DNA of 64,000 nucleotides from contig WHVY01000008.1 in assembly GCA_022266195.1 (NCBI GenBank), positions 3,223,501-3,287,500 on the forward strand, in the 5' to 3' direction. This DNA comes from Tetranychus cinnabarinus (lineage: Eukaryota; Arthropoda; Arachnida; Trombidiformes; Tetranychidae). Below the pieces are notes generated by a model that saw only the letters and a list, made by a program, of their open reading frames with translations, was not told where the DNA came from and did no database searches. Within the stretch, counting starts at the first letter, position 1, and each line of letters starts with the position of its first letter. Made by a program: the position numbers and the translations under genes. Of this stretch, positions 24,363-36,600 are shown piece by piece.

Positions 24363-24788
24363 TTAGATTTGAGCTTGGCCAGGTGTACTAGGTGTTTCAG
24401 GTATTTGTGTCACAGTTGGAGTAGAGATTGGTGTGAAAGTTGGTGGTGCTGCAATTGGTATCGGTGGCAATGACAGTGGCACTGATGATGGCACTGATGG
24501 TGGGATTGATGGTGGGATTGAACCTTTACTTTTATTTTTGTCCAAATTGCTACCAGACTTGATGGCTTTAATGTATGCTTCATCGTCAGATCCTTCAGAA
24601 CAAGATGTTGATGTTTCATGATCCGAGATAACATTATCATTAAGCTTACGAGGTATCTTTTTTCGTCTGATGGCGGTTGGGTTAGCCACTGGTTCTCCGT
24701 TCTTGAAACATGTTGGGTACACTTTGAATACAATATTTTTTGATTTACAATACTTAACCAAAGTATCAGTACAGGCGTCGTCCACCAT
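24363..24788 (-). CDS. Unrecognised single-exon protein with Pro/Ser-rich tail
   Basis: 141 residues in one open frame convergent with RBM17, with 280 bp between the two coding ends. The N-terminal 50 residues look ordered and basic, with three cysteines (DACTDTLVKYCKSKN, VYPTCFKNG) and IRRKKIPRKLND, which resembles a nuclear localisation or nucleic-acid-binding patch. A Ser/Asp/Glu-rich segment (TSCSEGSDDEAY) follows, like a casein kinase 2 acidic patch, then a tail of repeated P-S/P-x runs (PPSIPPSVPSSVPLSLPP). I chose the ATG at 24788; the frame stays open upstream to 24890 but that part is hydrophobic and lies next to possible splice acceptors. No family recognised. It could be the last exon of a larger gene, since an AG acceptor-like site lies shortly upstream of the ATG. 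Confidence 0.6.
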   Translation of the reverse strand: MVDDACTDTLVKYCKSKNIVFKVYPTCFKNGEPVANPTAIRRKKIPRKLNDNVISDHETSTSCSEGSDDEAYIKAIKSGSNLDKNKSKGSIPPSIPPSVPSSVPLSLPPIPIAAPPTFTPISTPTVTQIPETPSTPGQAQI

Positions 24789-26624
24789 TTTTATTACAAA
24801 CTGGTTAGCATATATGAAAAACGAAGTAAGTTGACTTGAATTGTTAAGATAATAAAACACTGGATTAAAAACAACAACAACGAGAGTCAAATTTACTTGA
24901 AAATTAATAGAAATTTATTGTCAAACCAAAAGAGGGCGATAGTTGATTAACCGCCAACAAGTTTGAATTGAGTGAAACTTAAATGCTTAAAATGCCAAAG
25001 GCAAAAGCTTAAATAAGCTTAAATTAGGCAAAATTAGCAAGATTTAAATTGTTTCTTAAAAGCTTTTTCAATTTTGCCAATTACCTGATTCAAAAAGTTA
25101 ACCTTTTACACTTTTCCTAACCCTTAATATACTTATCTATTGAAAGATACAAAATAAAGAGATGAATTCGTTTTTTTAAAGAGCTGTAATTTATTGAATC
25201 ATTTTAATTTTAAATAAGAGGATTACAATGGGCTTGTTTTGGAACGGAATTTGTATCTACAAAGATATTATCTTTTCGTGTTAATGATATTAATTGTTTT
25301 CTTGCTTAATGTCTTAACAATATTCAAGTTGATACTGACAAGTAAAAATAAGGAGTCAAATCAAAAGACTAGTGAGTTTTCAAGTCAATTGATGGTTAAT
25401 GTTATTGGTTAGTTAATTTGATCTGATGGAAATGAATTCGTAAATTGGTTAACATTAATTGTTTTGTTGTACATTAAAAGGTAACAGTAAACAAAAGGGT
25501 AAAGAGTAATTGTTAAATCAGATCTGATCAAGAGATGTGAGATGATTAGTGAAAAGACATTGAAGGTTTGAAGGAGAAAAATTTGTTTGTTTGTTTGATA
25601 CTTTTTTTCAATTTGATTAGCCAGAACTAAAATTGTAATATATTGATTGGCAAAAAATGAAATTAACAGGGGACAAATAATGATATCAGTTGATCAGGTC
25701 AATTAAATTAACAGTAAATTTTAACGATTTAAATGTCGAGTAAAATTAGAGCATTGAATTGCATTACAAAATGATCAAGTTAGAATTAAGTTAAGGCATC
25801 GATTTGTAGTTGAAGCTCGAACAATTGTAATTGCCTTTTTTGTCTCTAATGAAATGAAAATTGTGTTTTTTCCATTTACTTGTCTTTGTATTTGTTCAAT
25901 TGTTAAACTGGACAATTAAGTGAAATATCCAATTCGTCTTCTTTAAATCCCTTGTAACCATCCAGACTTTAATTCTTGATCAGCTGCCAAATACTATAAT
26001 GGTCATCATGAAATAATAACATATGACTTGATTGTAGAAAAAAATTCCAATTGATTTCGATTGAGCAAAGAAATTTATTCCAACAATTGTGCTTTTGTGA
26101 GCACAATTACATCGTAATAACGTTCAGTTTGGCTAAGGTTCAGTTGACTTGTGTTGTTATGTAAATCTATCTGGATCCATAGCTTCAAGTGTAGTAATTG
26201 TAATCCAAGGAAAGTAGGGAGAAGAAATTGTTGACATCAATTATTGTCAAAAAAGGCTAATTGATAACAGTTAACTGGATAATCAACAAATATGAAATCC
26301 AAATATCAATGGAAGTACAAAAAAGATGACTCGAGTTGACTGCATAGTTGATTCTTTAGTAATCTATTTGATTATAAATCAATATCTTGACGATTCCATG
26401 TTTCTTTTAGTTGACTGTCGATTTGTATAGAGAAATACTTGATCAATAATCAATCATTAATGTAATTGATTATTTCTCCAGGTTTTGCCGAATTTGCGTC
26501 TTGTTTGGAATCCAAATATCTCCTAAAAGTATCTCCAGCAAATCAGTATTCATGTTTCTCTGTTTAAATTTGCCAATTTATGGTCACGCAAATCAATTAT
26601 GATTATCCATTTGAATCATAAATC
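24789..26624. other. Intergenic region, unrecognised gene to mAChR 3' end
   Basis: 1.8 kb, AT-rich, no supportable gene. It may include the receptor 3' UTR at its right end and the promoter of the 24363-24788 gene at its left. Confidence 0.5.
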
Positions 26625-26630
26625 TTTATT
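26625..26630 (-). terminator. AATAAA overlapping the mAChR stop codon
   Basis: The minus strand reads GAATAAAG, where the TAA stop (26628-26626) is part of an AATAAA hexamer. If used, the 3' UTR would be extremely short; it may be coincidence. Confidence 0.25.
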
Positions 26631-29600
26631 CCAAGTTCCAATGTTTCTGTCTTCGATGTTGCTTGTTTTTCTTTGAACTCCATTTACATTTGAGTATCCT
26701 TATGTAAGTCCGTCTAAAAGTGGCATTACAAAGTGCATAACAGAGAGGATTAATGGTTGAATTGATGTAACAAAGGTAATAACAGAAGTCCCATAATGAC
26801 TTGGGGACAATTTTTTCGCCATCATCTGATCTACCTGAAAAAGGTGAAGAAAAAAAAGACATTAGTTTTATTTTGTTCAAAATACATTGTTTTATCAACC
26901 ATTTGATAATGTTGCTTACAAATGTTGAACTCAACACTTTCCCTGTACTGTTATAATGAATGTCAACTAGTTAACTCAATCGTAATTGACTTAATGATGA
27001 CATTAACTTGATTTGCACTTGCAAAAAAGTTCAGTTTGGTCAATGAGCATAAGAATAACTTTCTCAATCAAATGCAACCAAATAGCCTGAAGGAAGTGTC
27101 TCTAGAAAAATCTTTAAATTTTTCCTTCATTTCCATTCCATTAAACATTGAGCATGAAAGCAACTCAATACTAAACTATACCAGTAAATACACCAAATTA
27201 ATACATGAAATACCGGTAGACCGCATAAATATTAAACAGAGAAAGAGTAAAATTGAATTATCTTCTTGAGTGTGATAAATTAACAAAATTGATTGAATTA
27301 ACCAAATGATTAAATAATCATCATAATAAATAGTTACCAAGCCAAAATCAAATATGAATATTCTCATTTTCATTGTTCTACTATTTACGTAATATTTGAT
27401 TAATCATGAAAATCAAGGCAAAAGTATTGATTTAGGTATTGTATTTGCTTGAATTAGAAATGATTATATTTGAAATTCTGTTTCTAATTCTTTTGTATTA
27501 ATATTAAAATAACTACAGCTAAATTAGATTGAGTTGAACATGATGAAACTCTAAATTATCCAACAATAATTCAATTTGCGGTAAGGATACAAGATAACAA
27601 CTAAGCCAAGTGACTCTTAATAATTGAATGTTTAATAAGATGATTGACATTAACCATTTCAAGTTAATACAATTTTAGTTCATTATCAAACAATTTACTA
27701 ATTTAAAACCTAATTTCATCAATATATTGCCTAAACATTTGATCTTAATTTGATTTGAAGAGAGTATCAATATTGAATAGTAAAATATCAATAAGCAGTA
27801 AAAGATCAATTTAAACAATGGTTAATAAGCTCTTAACTTTCAGATATTTTTAAGCCTTAACTTGAATTTACAAAAATTGAAAGCCTTAGCTAATTTTTTG
27901 GGTAAAAATGTTTGCCTAAAATTTATCTAAATTTAAAAAGCTCATTTAGGAATCAAAAATCCAATTACTAATTACGCGCCTCAACTAATGAACACATGGT
28001 TGAAGCATAAGGAGTTGTGGATAGAGAGTTTGTTTCAGAACAAAACTTGTATTAACAATGAGAGAAGCAACAAAATTTGATGAGAGGATTAAACAAGGAA
28101 GATGATTGATTAATTAATCTTCTTACCTGAAAGTGAATTAATTAAAACTAAAACATTATAAGGAGTCCAAGTGATGGCAAAAGCAAGTAGAATGGCTGAC
28201 AAGGTTTTAGCAGCTTTCCTTTCACTTTTAGGTTGCTGTGGATGAATTGAAGTTCCGGATGGATTAGAGGTTAATCTACGCGGATTGGAACCAGAACCAG
28301 ATATGGAGAGGTTACCAGGAGATTTGGCAATGGTGGAACCACTGGAGGTTGAACCTTGTTCAAGGCTGTGTTGATGGTTAAACTGATTGGAATGGCGTGT
28401 TTTAACATTGTAATGATGTGATTGAAATTGTAAAGGTTGATGGTGCTGCTGTCGTTGCTGTACATCAGCAACAGTTGACCCGGGACAATACAAATTTTTA
28501 TCCGATTCAAGAGTATCACTGTGTTCAATCATTTTAATTGTATGATTATGATCCTCGTCACCGTATAATTTAATAACAATTGTATAAATTGATTCACTGC
28601 CCTTCAGTGAATCTGCAAGTTCACCAGTTCCAGTTGATGTTTGACTCGGTGAAATATCATCTTCCCTTGAAACAATCTTATTACTATTATTATGAGATGC
28701 AACATTGACAGAAGAAACATTTTTCACTGTATTATCTTTACTACTCTTACGAAGCTGATGCTGCTGTTGATTATTATTATTATCATTATTATTATTATTA
28801 ACACTATCATTATTATCATTAATATTAATATTGTTTAAATTTTTGTTATTCTTTGAACAAGTATAACCACTGTGATTACGGTCGTAATGTGTCTTGTTTT
28901 TCCGATGAGACAATCTGTATCTAAAATTACGATTTCCCTTTCCAGTTGAAACAGTTTCACTTTGATCACAATCACAATCAGTAAAATGACTTTTTGATTT
29001 GGTCCAACAAAGCCACCAACTAGTTGATTTACAAGACAAAGATTTAGCCTCAAAAGAAGCTGATCTTTTATCATTTGAAGTGGTTGTTGTGGTTGTCGTT
29101 ATAACCTGACCCTCTGATGATGAAGATGTATTTTTCCTTGAGAGCACGACCATTCCACTGCCACCGATTCCTCGAGCACCACCTGAAAACCCATTACCAG
29201 AGCTGCCCTTGGAAGCACCGACAGTTGATACCAGGAAAAGTGTGGTTAAATCGCGATAACGTTTCTCAGTTTCACGCCAAATCCTCCAATAAAGCGCAAT
29301 CATCACAAATAATGGTATATAAAAGGCAGCAATTGCAGTGCCAAAGGTAATATATGAATTGGTTTCAATAAATTGAATATAACATTGGTCATGTGGCACT
29401 GTCCGTTTACCTTCAATATAAGGCCAGCTATCAAAGTAAACAAAAACAAGCATTTAATGATCAAACCATTAAAATAAAGCTTCATTTTTCATAACATCAT
29501 TTGATCAAGATTTGAAGATTTTCTCTAAAAATTTTCATCCATTATCAAAGTCAAAGATTCACTCAAATCCAATGATACTAACTCTGGTTATAAGCCGATA

Positions 29601-32600
29601 TTTGGGTTTCTTGGTTCGTAATCATTCAAATCAGTTATTTGACGGTGAATGAGATGAAAGATTCCACTGATTCATTGATGGAAATGATTTTTAACTAGAC
29701 TTTTGTTTTTTCTGAACAAAAATGAAAACCTGCAAAGCGTTTAAACGGACATTTGCTCAAGTTAATGTAAGTGTCAACTCTTAGACTCTAGTTTAGTGTT
29801 TTAAAATAATGGAAATGCTCGAAAAGGAAAATTGAGTAAATAAAATTGGAATCAATCAGTTGAGTTGATGAAAAGTAAACAAGTAAATACAGTAAAGTAA
29901 CTAAAAGTCCAATAATACAGTCTAATAATGTTGAAGAGTAAATTTTGTTTTTATATCTTCATTGAAACTTAGTTTCTTCGAGCTTCAAAAGTCAAGTTTC
30001 CACTCTTTCAGTAAACTGTTTAAAGTGTAAAAATTTAATGTAAATGTAAAATTGAGCAAAAAGGGTGAAACAACAAACAGTTGAAAGTGGCAAGTGAAAT
30101 GATGAAACAAAAAAAAGCATTAATAAACATTAGGAATGAAGAGAAATATTTTCATCATTTCATTTTATTCATTTGAAGTGATTGAAAAAGAGGGAAAAAA
30201 TAATAAAAGTAAAAAGACTTGAACTGAATCAACTGAATGCTGCTCAAAGATAATGATGAAGCCAAGAGTAAAGTGAAAAGATAAACAGGAAAAAATAACT
30301 TATAAAAGATAATCAAGTTGACCAGATAAATCTGTGGTAACCATGGAAGTTGAAACTGAATTATCACATTTTTCGGACGCATTTTGATACATTGCATGCA
30401 TTGAACTGCAGGGAAGGAAAGAAGAGAGAAAAAGTGAAAAAAGATAAAACTCATTACGAACTTATCATGAAACTGGAATAGTGTTATTACATAAAGAAAT
30501 AAAATTGATAACTTTACTGTTCGCCATTCAATAAATAACTATTTTCTGGTAAAATATTTGTTCATATTTTTACTCTACTTTTGACTGTTTCAGTTTATCC
30601 AAGAAAAGTAAAGATCAAATATCGTTCTAGATCAACGATTACTAATCGTTATTCCGTTCATCCAGGATTACATTTTTATTGAAGCACAATGAAGATGAGA
30701 ACAAGATAGGGAATTAGAAGCCAAACAGGGAGTTAAAAGTCCAAGCATGATGATGGTCAAGATGAACATGTAAGAGTGAGTAGATAAAATGATTGGGAAG
30801 AAATGAAGTTGTGATGAAAGTATAAAATAAGATGGGAAAAGCTCAGATTTAGTGTTTACTATTGAATGACAGTAAACTTTACTCTTCTTCCATCTTCATC
30901 ATCTTCTTCTATTAAATTCTTGTATCTTCAGATTAAATGAGAGTAAATAAACTTTCTTTACTTCAACTGATTGACTGTGAGTCAATTGGATAAAGGATTT
31001 AATTTGAAATTGTTTCACGTAAATCAGAAACAATTATAAAAAGCAATTGAAAAAGGTAGCTTTTCATTTTTATTGTTATCCAAGAGATTAAAAGGCTTTC
31101 TCAGTTGGCGATATTAGTTCATTTCAAGTTTCATATCTTTTGAAAGGCCTAACAATTTATTAAGTTAATAAAAGTATGAAGACCGAAAGACGATCATCGA
31201 TATTGGTAATTTTAATCTAAAATGTTCATGAAGAAAAATTCCTTGCTAATAAGTTTTGTCCTTCATCCTTTCAAAATCTTACCTTTTCTGTCAGAAATGT
31301 TTCGTTCAAGTTCAACTATTGAAATGATTTTTATAATTTGATGAAGAAACTGAACAAACTAACATTTCCATCAAGGTTTTGCATTGAAGCGTCTGAGACA
31401 CTTGATGAAGGCGTTTAGCAAGGTTTCATTGACTTTTGAAATGAAATTCTGAGAAGTTCTGTAACACTTGGCAAGTCTTGACTTGAAAAGTTCATTTCAC
31501 CAATTATTACACTTGAAAAGGTTGAGTAGTTCTCTCATTTTATCCAGGCAAAGATGAACTCTCATTTGTTGACGATTCAGATAAGTTGGTTCAATGGTTC
31601 ACTTGAAATAATTCCTATCAATGATTCAAATTAACTTGTTCAACATTGCAACAATTTTCCAGTTTCAATAAGTTTCTCTTTTTGTTCCAGTCAAATGGTT
31701 AAACTGCTTATAAATGATTTCAAGAATTGAAGTTATTTAAATTCAACCAAATTCGCGATTCTACAAAATTGAGGTAAAATTTTGCTGGTAAGTGTAAAGC
31801 TACTTAAAACCAGAAAACATTAAAAACGGTTAAATAATAATGAATAGCTTTGCCCATTTCTGGTAAACATTCAATTGTTCAACTATTTTCTGGTCTTTCA
31901 TTTAACATCTGTTTTAGCCCCAAATCACAAGCATTTACAATCAATTGAACATTTTGTTTTTAATAACGCAATGTTTTACTCCTTCAACTGACTTTAATAG
32001 CAATAATAATGATAATAAAATCAATTTGTTACTCTGGTCTGTCCAAAAATGTGCATTCAAATTGTGATTGAAAAGGAATGGAAATTATTATTCAATTGAA
32101 AGATGAATAACATTACAAGTAAAAAGTATAAAATAATAGTGATTCGTCTAGGAAAAGATTGTTCAAAATAAATTGAATAATGTGATATGTTATATTGAAC
32201 TTGAATCAAAGCCAGCGATTGTTTAAAACTTGTTTCATTTTGTTCTTATTACTGTTATTATTATCATTATTGGCATTATTATTTCGTTGCTACGATAATA
32301 TAAATACATTATACAAGGTTGAAAAGGCGAAGGAATAAAATTTTATGTCAGAATCAATGTTTACTGATAAAAGAATAGGAAGGAAAAAGAAATGAAATTC
32401 AATACATTTTTTTCGCTTCCCTTCCCGTTCCCTTCACATCCAACATTATTCAAGTTGACTTCATTTGAATATTGCCTTTAACGTTCCTCCTTGCTTCTGT
32501 TATTCATTTTGTTCAGGGCGACACACAAAAAGATCAATTGAAAGATAACCATTGAGGTGCAAAGTTGTTTGACAAAAAACGCAATCCTTTCAATAATTTG

Positions 32601-33633
32601 ATATTTGAATTGAAGATGAGGAACAATGTCAACTGGTTTGCATTGAAAAAAGTCCGCTTTAGCCAGACTATAAGTTGACTGACAAAAGTTTGTAAAGATG
32701 ATAAACTATAATAATATCTTGGATAACCTCGATCACTAGAATGGATGATTAAAGTTGATTTGATCCTGACAAACATGCCATTTAACATGTTCTGTCTGTT
32801 GATAAAGAGTCAAAGGTCTGACTAAATGTTCAAGTTAATCATTGGGTCATTTTGCATTATCGTGACAAACGATTTAAACACAAAAACAATCGATCGTATG
32901 TATTGAATGACTAAAGTCTAACAAGGCAAGTTTCGGGCTTGTATTGTAGAGGACGAAAATAACGAGGAAAGTATTTTTGCTTTTGCTAAGCCAGTGTGCG
33001 GTTAAAGATACCGATTGAATGACTGGGCGAGGACTTCGGACTGATCAATCCAGAGTACTAGGAAACTAGTGGCCACATTAGAAAGATGTTCAAACTTGAT
33101 CATTCAGAGGAAGTAAAATCACATTGAATATCATTGACCCTGCACTAACGTAAGAAAACAAAAATACTTTTATCGTTATTTTTCGTCCTCTACGATATAA
33201 GCCTGAAAAAATCCTACAAACACGTAAGGTCACTTCCCTTGTAAGTACATCATGCACAACTTAGCGTTAGAGTTGGAGTTATTTTGCATCATTATTGTAA
33301 CAACAGATTGTTTCAGGTTTTGATTGAATACTGATAATGGATTGATTTTAGTCTTTTAAAACGGAACTTTTATTTATCAAGTTGCTGTGCAACAATAAAT
33401 TTCCTGCTCAGTTACCAATTATAGTGAACCATGATGTATGAAATGGATGAGTTGAACTTTTTGTTTTCTCAAATATGAACATGTTCTTGAAACATGATTC
33501 GTATGATAATGATAATTCTTACCTAAATATCCATGGAGGCCACAAAAGTAAGGATATGATCCATGTTGTTGCTATCATAATGCAAGCTTTTTTAGTGGTT
33601 CGTCTTGCTCTGTAAGTTAACGGTCTAGTTACA
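26626..33633 (-). CDS. mAChR-A: Muscarinic acetylcholine receptor, A-type (3' three exons, partial)
   Basis: G-protein-coupled receptor for acetylcholine in the nervous system; A-type receptors typically couple to Gq. Three minus-strand exons are in frame: 33633-33523 (phase 2 at both ends), 29427-28127 (exit phase 1) and 26834-26626. They encode the end of loop 2 (VTRPLTYRARRTTKKA), TM4 (ending LLLWPPWIF), extracellular loop 2 (SWPYIEGKRTVP, CYIQFIETN), TM5 (ITFGTAIAAFYIP), a loop 3 of over 300 residues, TM6 (KTLSAILLAFAITWTPYNV) and TM7 (LCYINSTINPLCYALCN) with a short basic tail. WPYIEGKRTVP with CYIQFIETN fits arthropod A-type rather than B-type. TM1-3, including the ligand-binding Asp and DRY motif, are not in the window or not detected; the gene should continue past 64,000. 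Loop 3 has an Asn-rich tract from an ATT repeat. Introns are 1.3 and 4.1 kb. Confidence 0.93.
26835..28126 (-). other. mAChR intron, 1.3 kb
   Basis: Phase-1 intron at the third extracellular loop, between TM6 (ending INSLS) and TM7. AT-rich, with no internal feature supported. Confidence 0.8.
28765..28830. repeat. (ATT)n trinucleotide tract inside mAChR loop 3
   Basis: Interrupted ATT/ATC repeat on the plus strand, coding for Asn (AAT) on the minus strand within the receptor's third intracellular loop. Seen directly. Confidence 0.85.
29428..33522 (-). other. mAChR intron, 4.1 kb
   Basis: Intron between the TM4 exon and the TM5/loop 3 exon, defined by phase-2 splice ends (AG split with C of a Ser codon). 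Apart from the MITE-like element at 32931-33208 I see no other gene; the minus-strand open frame at 30155-30454 does not match receptor sequence. Confidence 0.8.
32931..33208. mobile_element. MITE-like element with long terminal inverted repeats
   Basis: An element of about 278 bp in the 4.1-kb mAChR intron. The left end (32931 to about 32985) begins TTTCGGGCTTGTATTG and contains TAGAGGACGAAAA. The right end, read in reverse complement, begins TTTCAGGCTTATATCG with the same TAGAGGACGAAAA. The two arms stay similar for about 55 bp with few mismatches and one or two indels. The interior has no open frame, so it is non-autonomous. No clear target-site duplication was found, so the transposon superfamily cannot be named. 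The body looks more GC-rich than its surroundings. Confidence 0.75.
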
Positions 33634-36600
33634 CTGAAGAGATGGAAGGGATTGGATGAAAAAAAAGTTGAGTGAACCAAAAAATAGCATCAAAATATGT
33701 TATTAATAATGAGTCGAAAAAAAAGGAAAACATTAAGAAAGTTAAAATTTCCGTTTCCGAGTGAAGAGTGGAAGCAAAGATGGAATAAAGTTTTCAGAAT
33801 GAATCGAGTCTGGTGCAATTTTGATGACAAAAATATCGTAATCAACTGTTTAATAATAAGATTATTACATGATATTTATCATTGTATTGATCGAGATGAG
33901 ATGAAAAACTTGACACAAGACTTAATCTAATAAAAACCTTATTTTAATAAAGTTATAAACAAAGCTAAAGGATGAGATATTTTCCTCTGTATTCACTGTT
34001 AAGATTGATTGTGGTGAGTGTTGGAACATTTTTTCTGTTTTCAAACATGAAAAGGCAAAAAATAATCTCATTCCAATTGATTTATTATCTAAATATTGAG
34101 TCAACTTTCTTAACAATCATATTAATAATATTCACAATACTCGAGTGAATAACAACTCTAGTTTTTCATATTTTCCTTCCATTTAAAGAGGAAACCTGAA
34201 ATTTTCACCAGAATAAATCCCTTTGATTTACCATTTTAATTTCAATCACTAAATCTATCATAAATTGCATATTAAATTTCATGGAAAACTCAATGGGAAC
34301 TGCAATGTTGACCAATGACAGTGGATTCCAATCTTCTGCATTTTTGAAAAAGTTGTTCGAATCTTTGGGTTTCGTGCTTCTTTCCAAATCATATTTACTT
34401 GCTATCATCATTATCATCATTCCATGACTTTCAATATTTACTCTGAATAAACAATAATTCATGTTGTTGTCTGTAATATTGCAATTGTTTTTAAAATGCT
34501 GAGATTCCAATTAAAGGGAAAATAAACTTTCTGCTCATCAACGAATGATGGTTATTCAGGTTTGGCAAATATTTGATTGGCTCAAAGTTTCATGTTCATT
34601 ATCAAGATGCATATTAACACAATAAGGGAATCCAGAGTTGGCTGAAACTGTAGGTGAAGATAATTATCAGAATTGTTGGGTTTAATTTAGTTTTAATGGT
34701 CAACTTAACTTATATTGAATATGACGGGTTCAAAATAAGGATTAATTATTAGAGAAAGGATGAAGGCATGAAATGATTGGAAATGTTCAACATTATATGT
34801 TATTAGCAAAATGCGATCTCTTGATAAACATATGCATTCGTTATGACAATTGCAAGCGCACGCGATTCTATGACAAGCATTCTTAACCAGACAGTGCTCA
34901 CGTTGCTATCGCAAGTGCAGTGATAGCTTGATGATCAAGTGAGGATAATGACGGTCTCTGGGTGGATTTTATATTCGTAAAAAAGAGAAAAGGAAAAACA
35001 TTTTCTTTCGGTTGTCTTTAAGTCACAAAATTCAAAGTTAAACATTTATTAACAATCATTAGTTGCGAAGAGTTGAAATGACTTTACCTTAAAGAAGGGA
35101 TGAAGAAACACATTTGTACCAAAAAGCGCAAAACTTTAGTTACTACTTCATCTACTCAACTTAAGTACTAATGATCAATTCAAACATGATTTTTGCAAAC
35201 ATTTCTAACATTAGTATACAAGTTTTTCATATAAAATTCAGTTATGAAACCATTTTCGCTCAAACATACAAAAAGTTGCCAAAGGAACAAATCAGTAAAT
35301 GAAAAATTTATAGCAATTCTGGACAAAGTTGAACACTTGGTCAACTTTTACCTAGAACCTTAAATATCTCTTAATAATCTCAATAATGATCAAATGAATG
35401 AGCCCAGTTGATTTTATCCTAATGACCGTTTCAAATGAAAATTGCTTTGCCTGCCAACTCCAAGTCTAAATATTTAACGCAAAACTATCATCATCAAGCA
35501 GTTTGGTTAAAAATTGATGAAGCAAATAAAACGTTGCAACTTGAGGATTAAAGTTTATTTGAATTTTCAGATTAAAATGAACTTAACTCTTGAAGCAATT
35601 CAAGTTATTTTGCATTATTATTGTGACAAGAAATGGTTCAAGTTTCATGCTGATGAACATTTCATTGGAAAATATCAAAAATTCATTTACAGAGTGATCC
35701 AGGTTTCCAAGTCAAACCAATTTTGGCTTCATGTTCATCATTGGATTATCATTACTGTGACAATGAATCAATTGTACCATTCAACTGGTTAACCAGTCTA
35801 ACAATATGACCAATTGATGACCAAGTTTATCGATGACAAAAAGCGATTCCAATCTTTCGGAATAATCGGATTACTTTTTTCCTTCTTTACTCCATTCACC
35901 TTAATTCCCATTGAATTATAATTGAAAACATTTCATTCTCTTCCTACTTATCCAAACAGTTTCAACATTTGAATTGAAAGAGAGACAGAAAAATTAATCG
36001 AAATTGAATTTATTAATAAAATCGAAACGAAAGTTTACATGAAAAGTCAATTTTTAAATCTTGAGTTAAGCTGATGTTTGGCCATAAAAGTGTTCAAATT
36101 AATTGAATAGAAAAAGCTGTTTCATCCAATTAATTTGAATGGATGAGATATTAAATGAAAAGCTTTCAATGTTTAATGTTTATTAATTAACAAAATGGAA
36201 TGAAAAAAGAGGCGAAAAACAGTGAAATAAAACTTTCAATTCTGAATGAATGTTAATTGAAGAGCAAACAGATTTTTTGTTTGGACTGTCAATGTTAATT
36301 GAACCATGAATTGAAGTGAAAAGCGCAAAGGTAAAGTTGAAAAGAGATGAAAATTTAAAGTTCAACTGAACATGAGAAATGACAATTGGTGACTTGTTCA
36401 TTATTAAGATGAATGTTGTGATGAAAAACAATTGATCAACTGGACTAGTCAGTAAGGGACTGGTCAAGATATTGAATAATGAATTGACCAAAAGTAAAGC
36501 AAAGTTAATCTCACGAGAAATCTAAAGCAAGTTGTAACAAATGTCTGAAAGGTTCAACATTTTTTTCCCCTTCTTTGTTCGTTTACTTGTTTCAAGATGA

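Noticed and set aside
30155..30454. Minus-strand frame considered as an additional mAChR exon
   Set aside because: Hydrophobic but matches no receptor segment, and the exons on either side (33523-33633 and 28127-29427) already join directly in phase.
33523..33609. Alternative shorter TM4 exon using the acceptor-like CAG next to 33610
   Set aside because: The upstream acceptor ending at 33634 keeps the conserved VTRPLTYR segment in frame, so the longer exon 33633-33523 is preferred.
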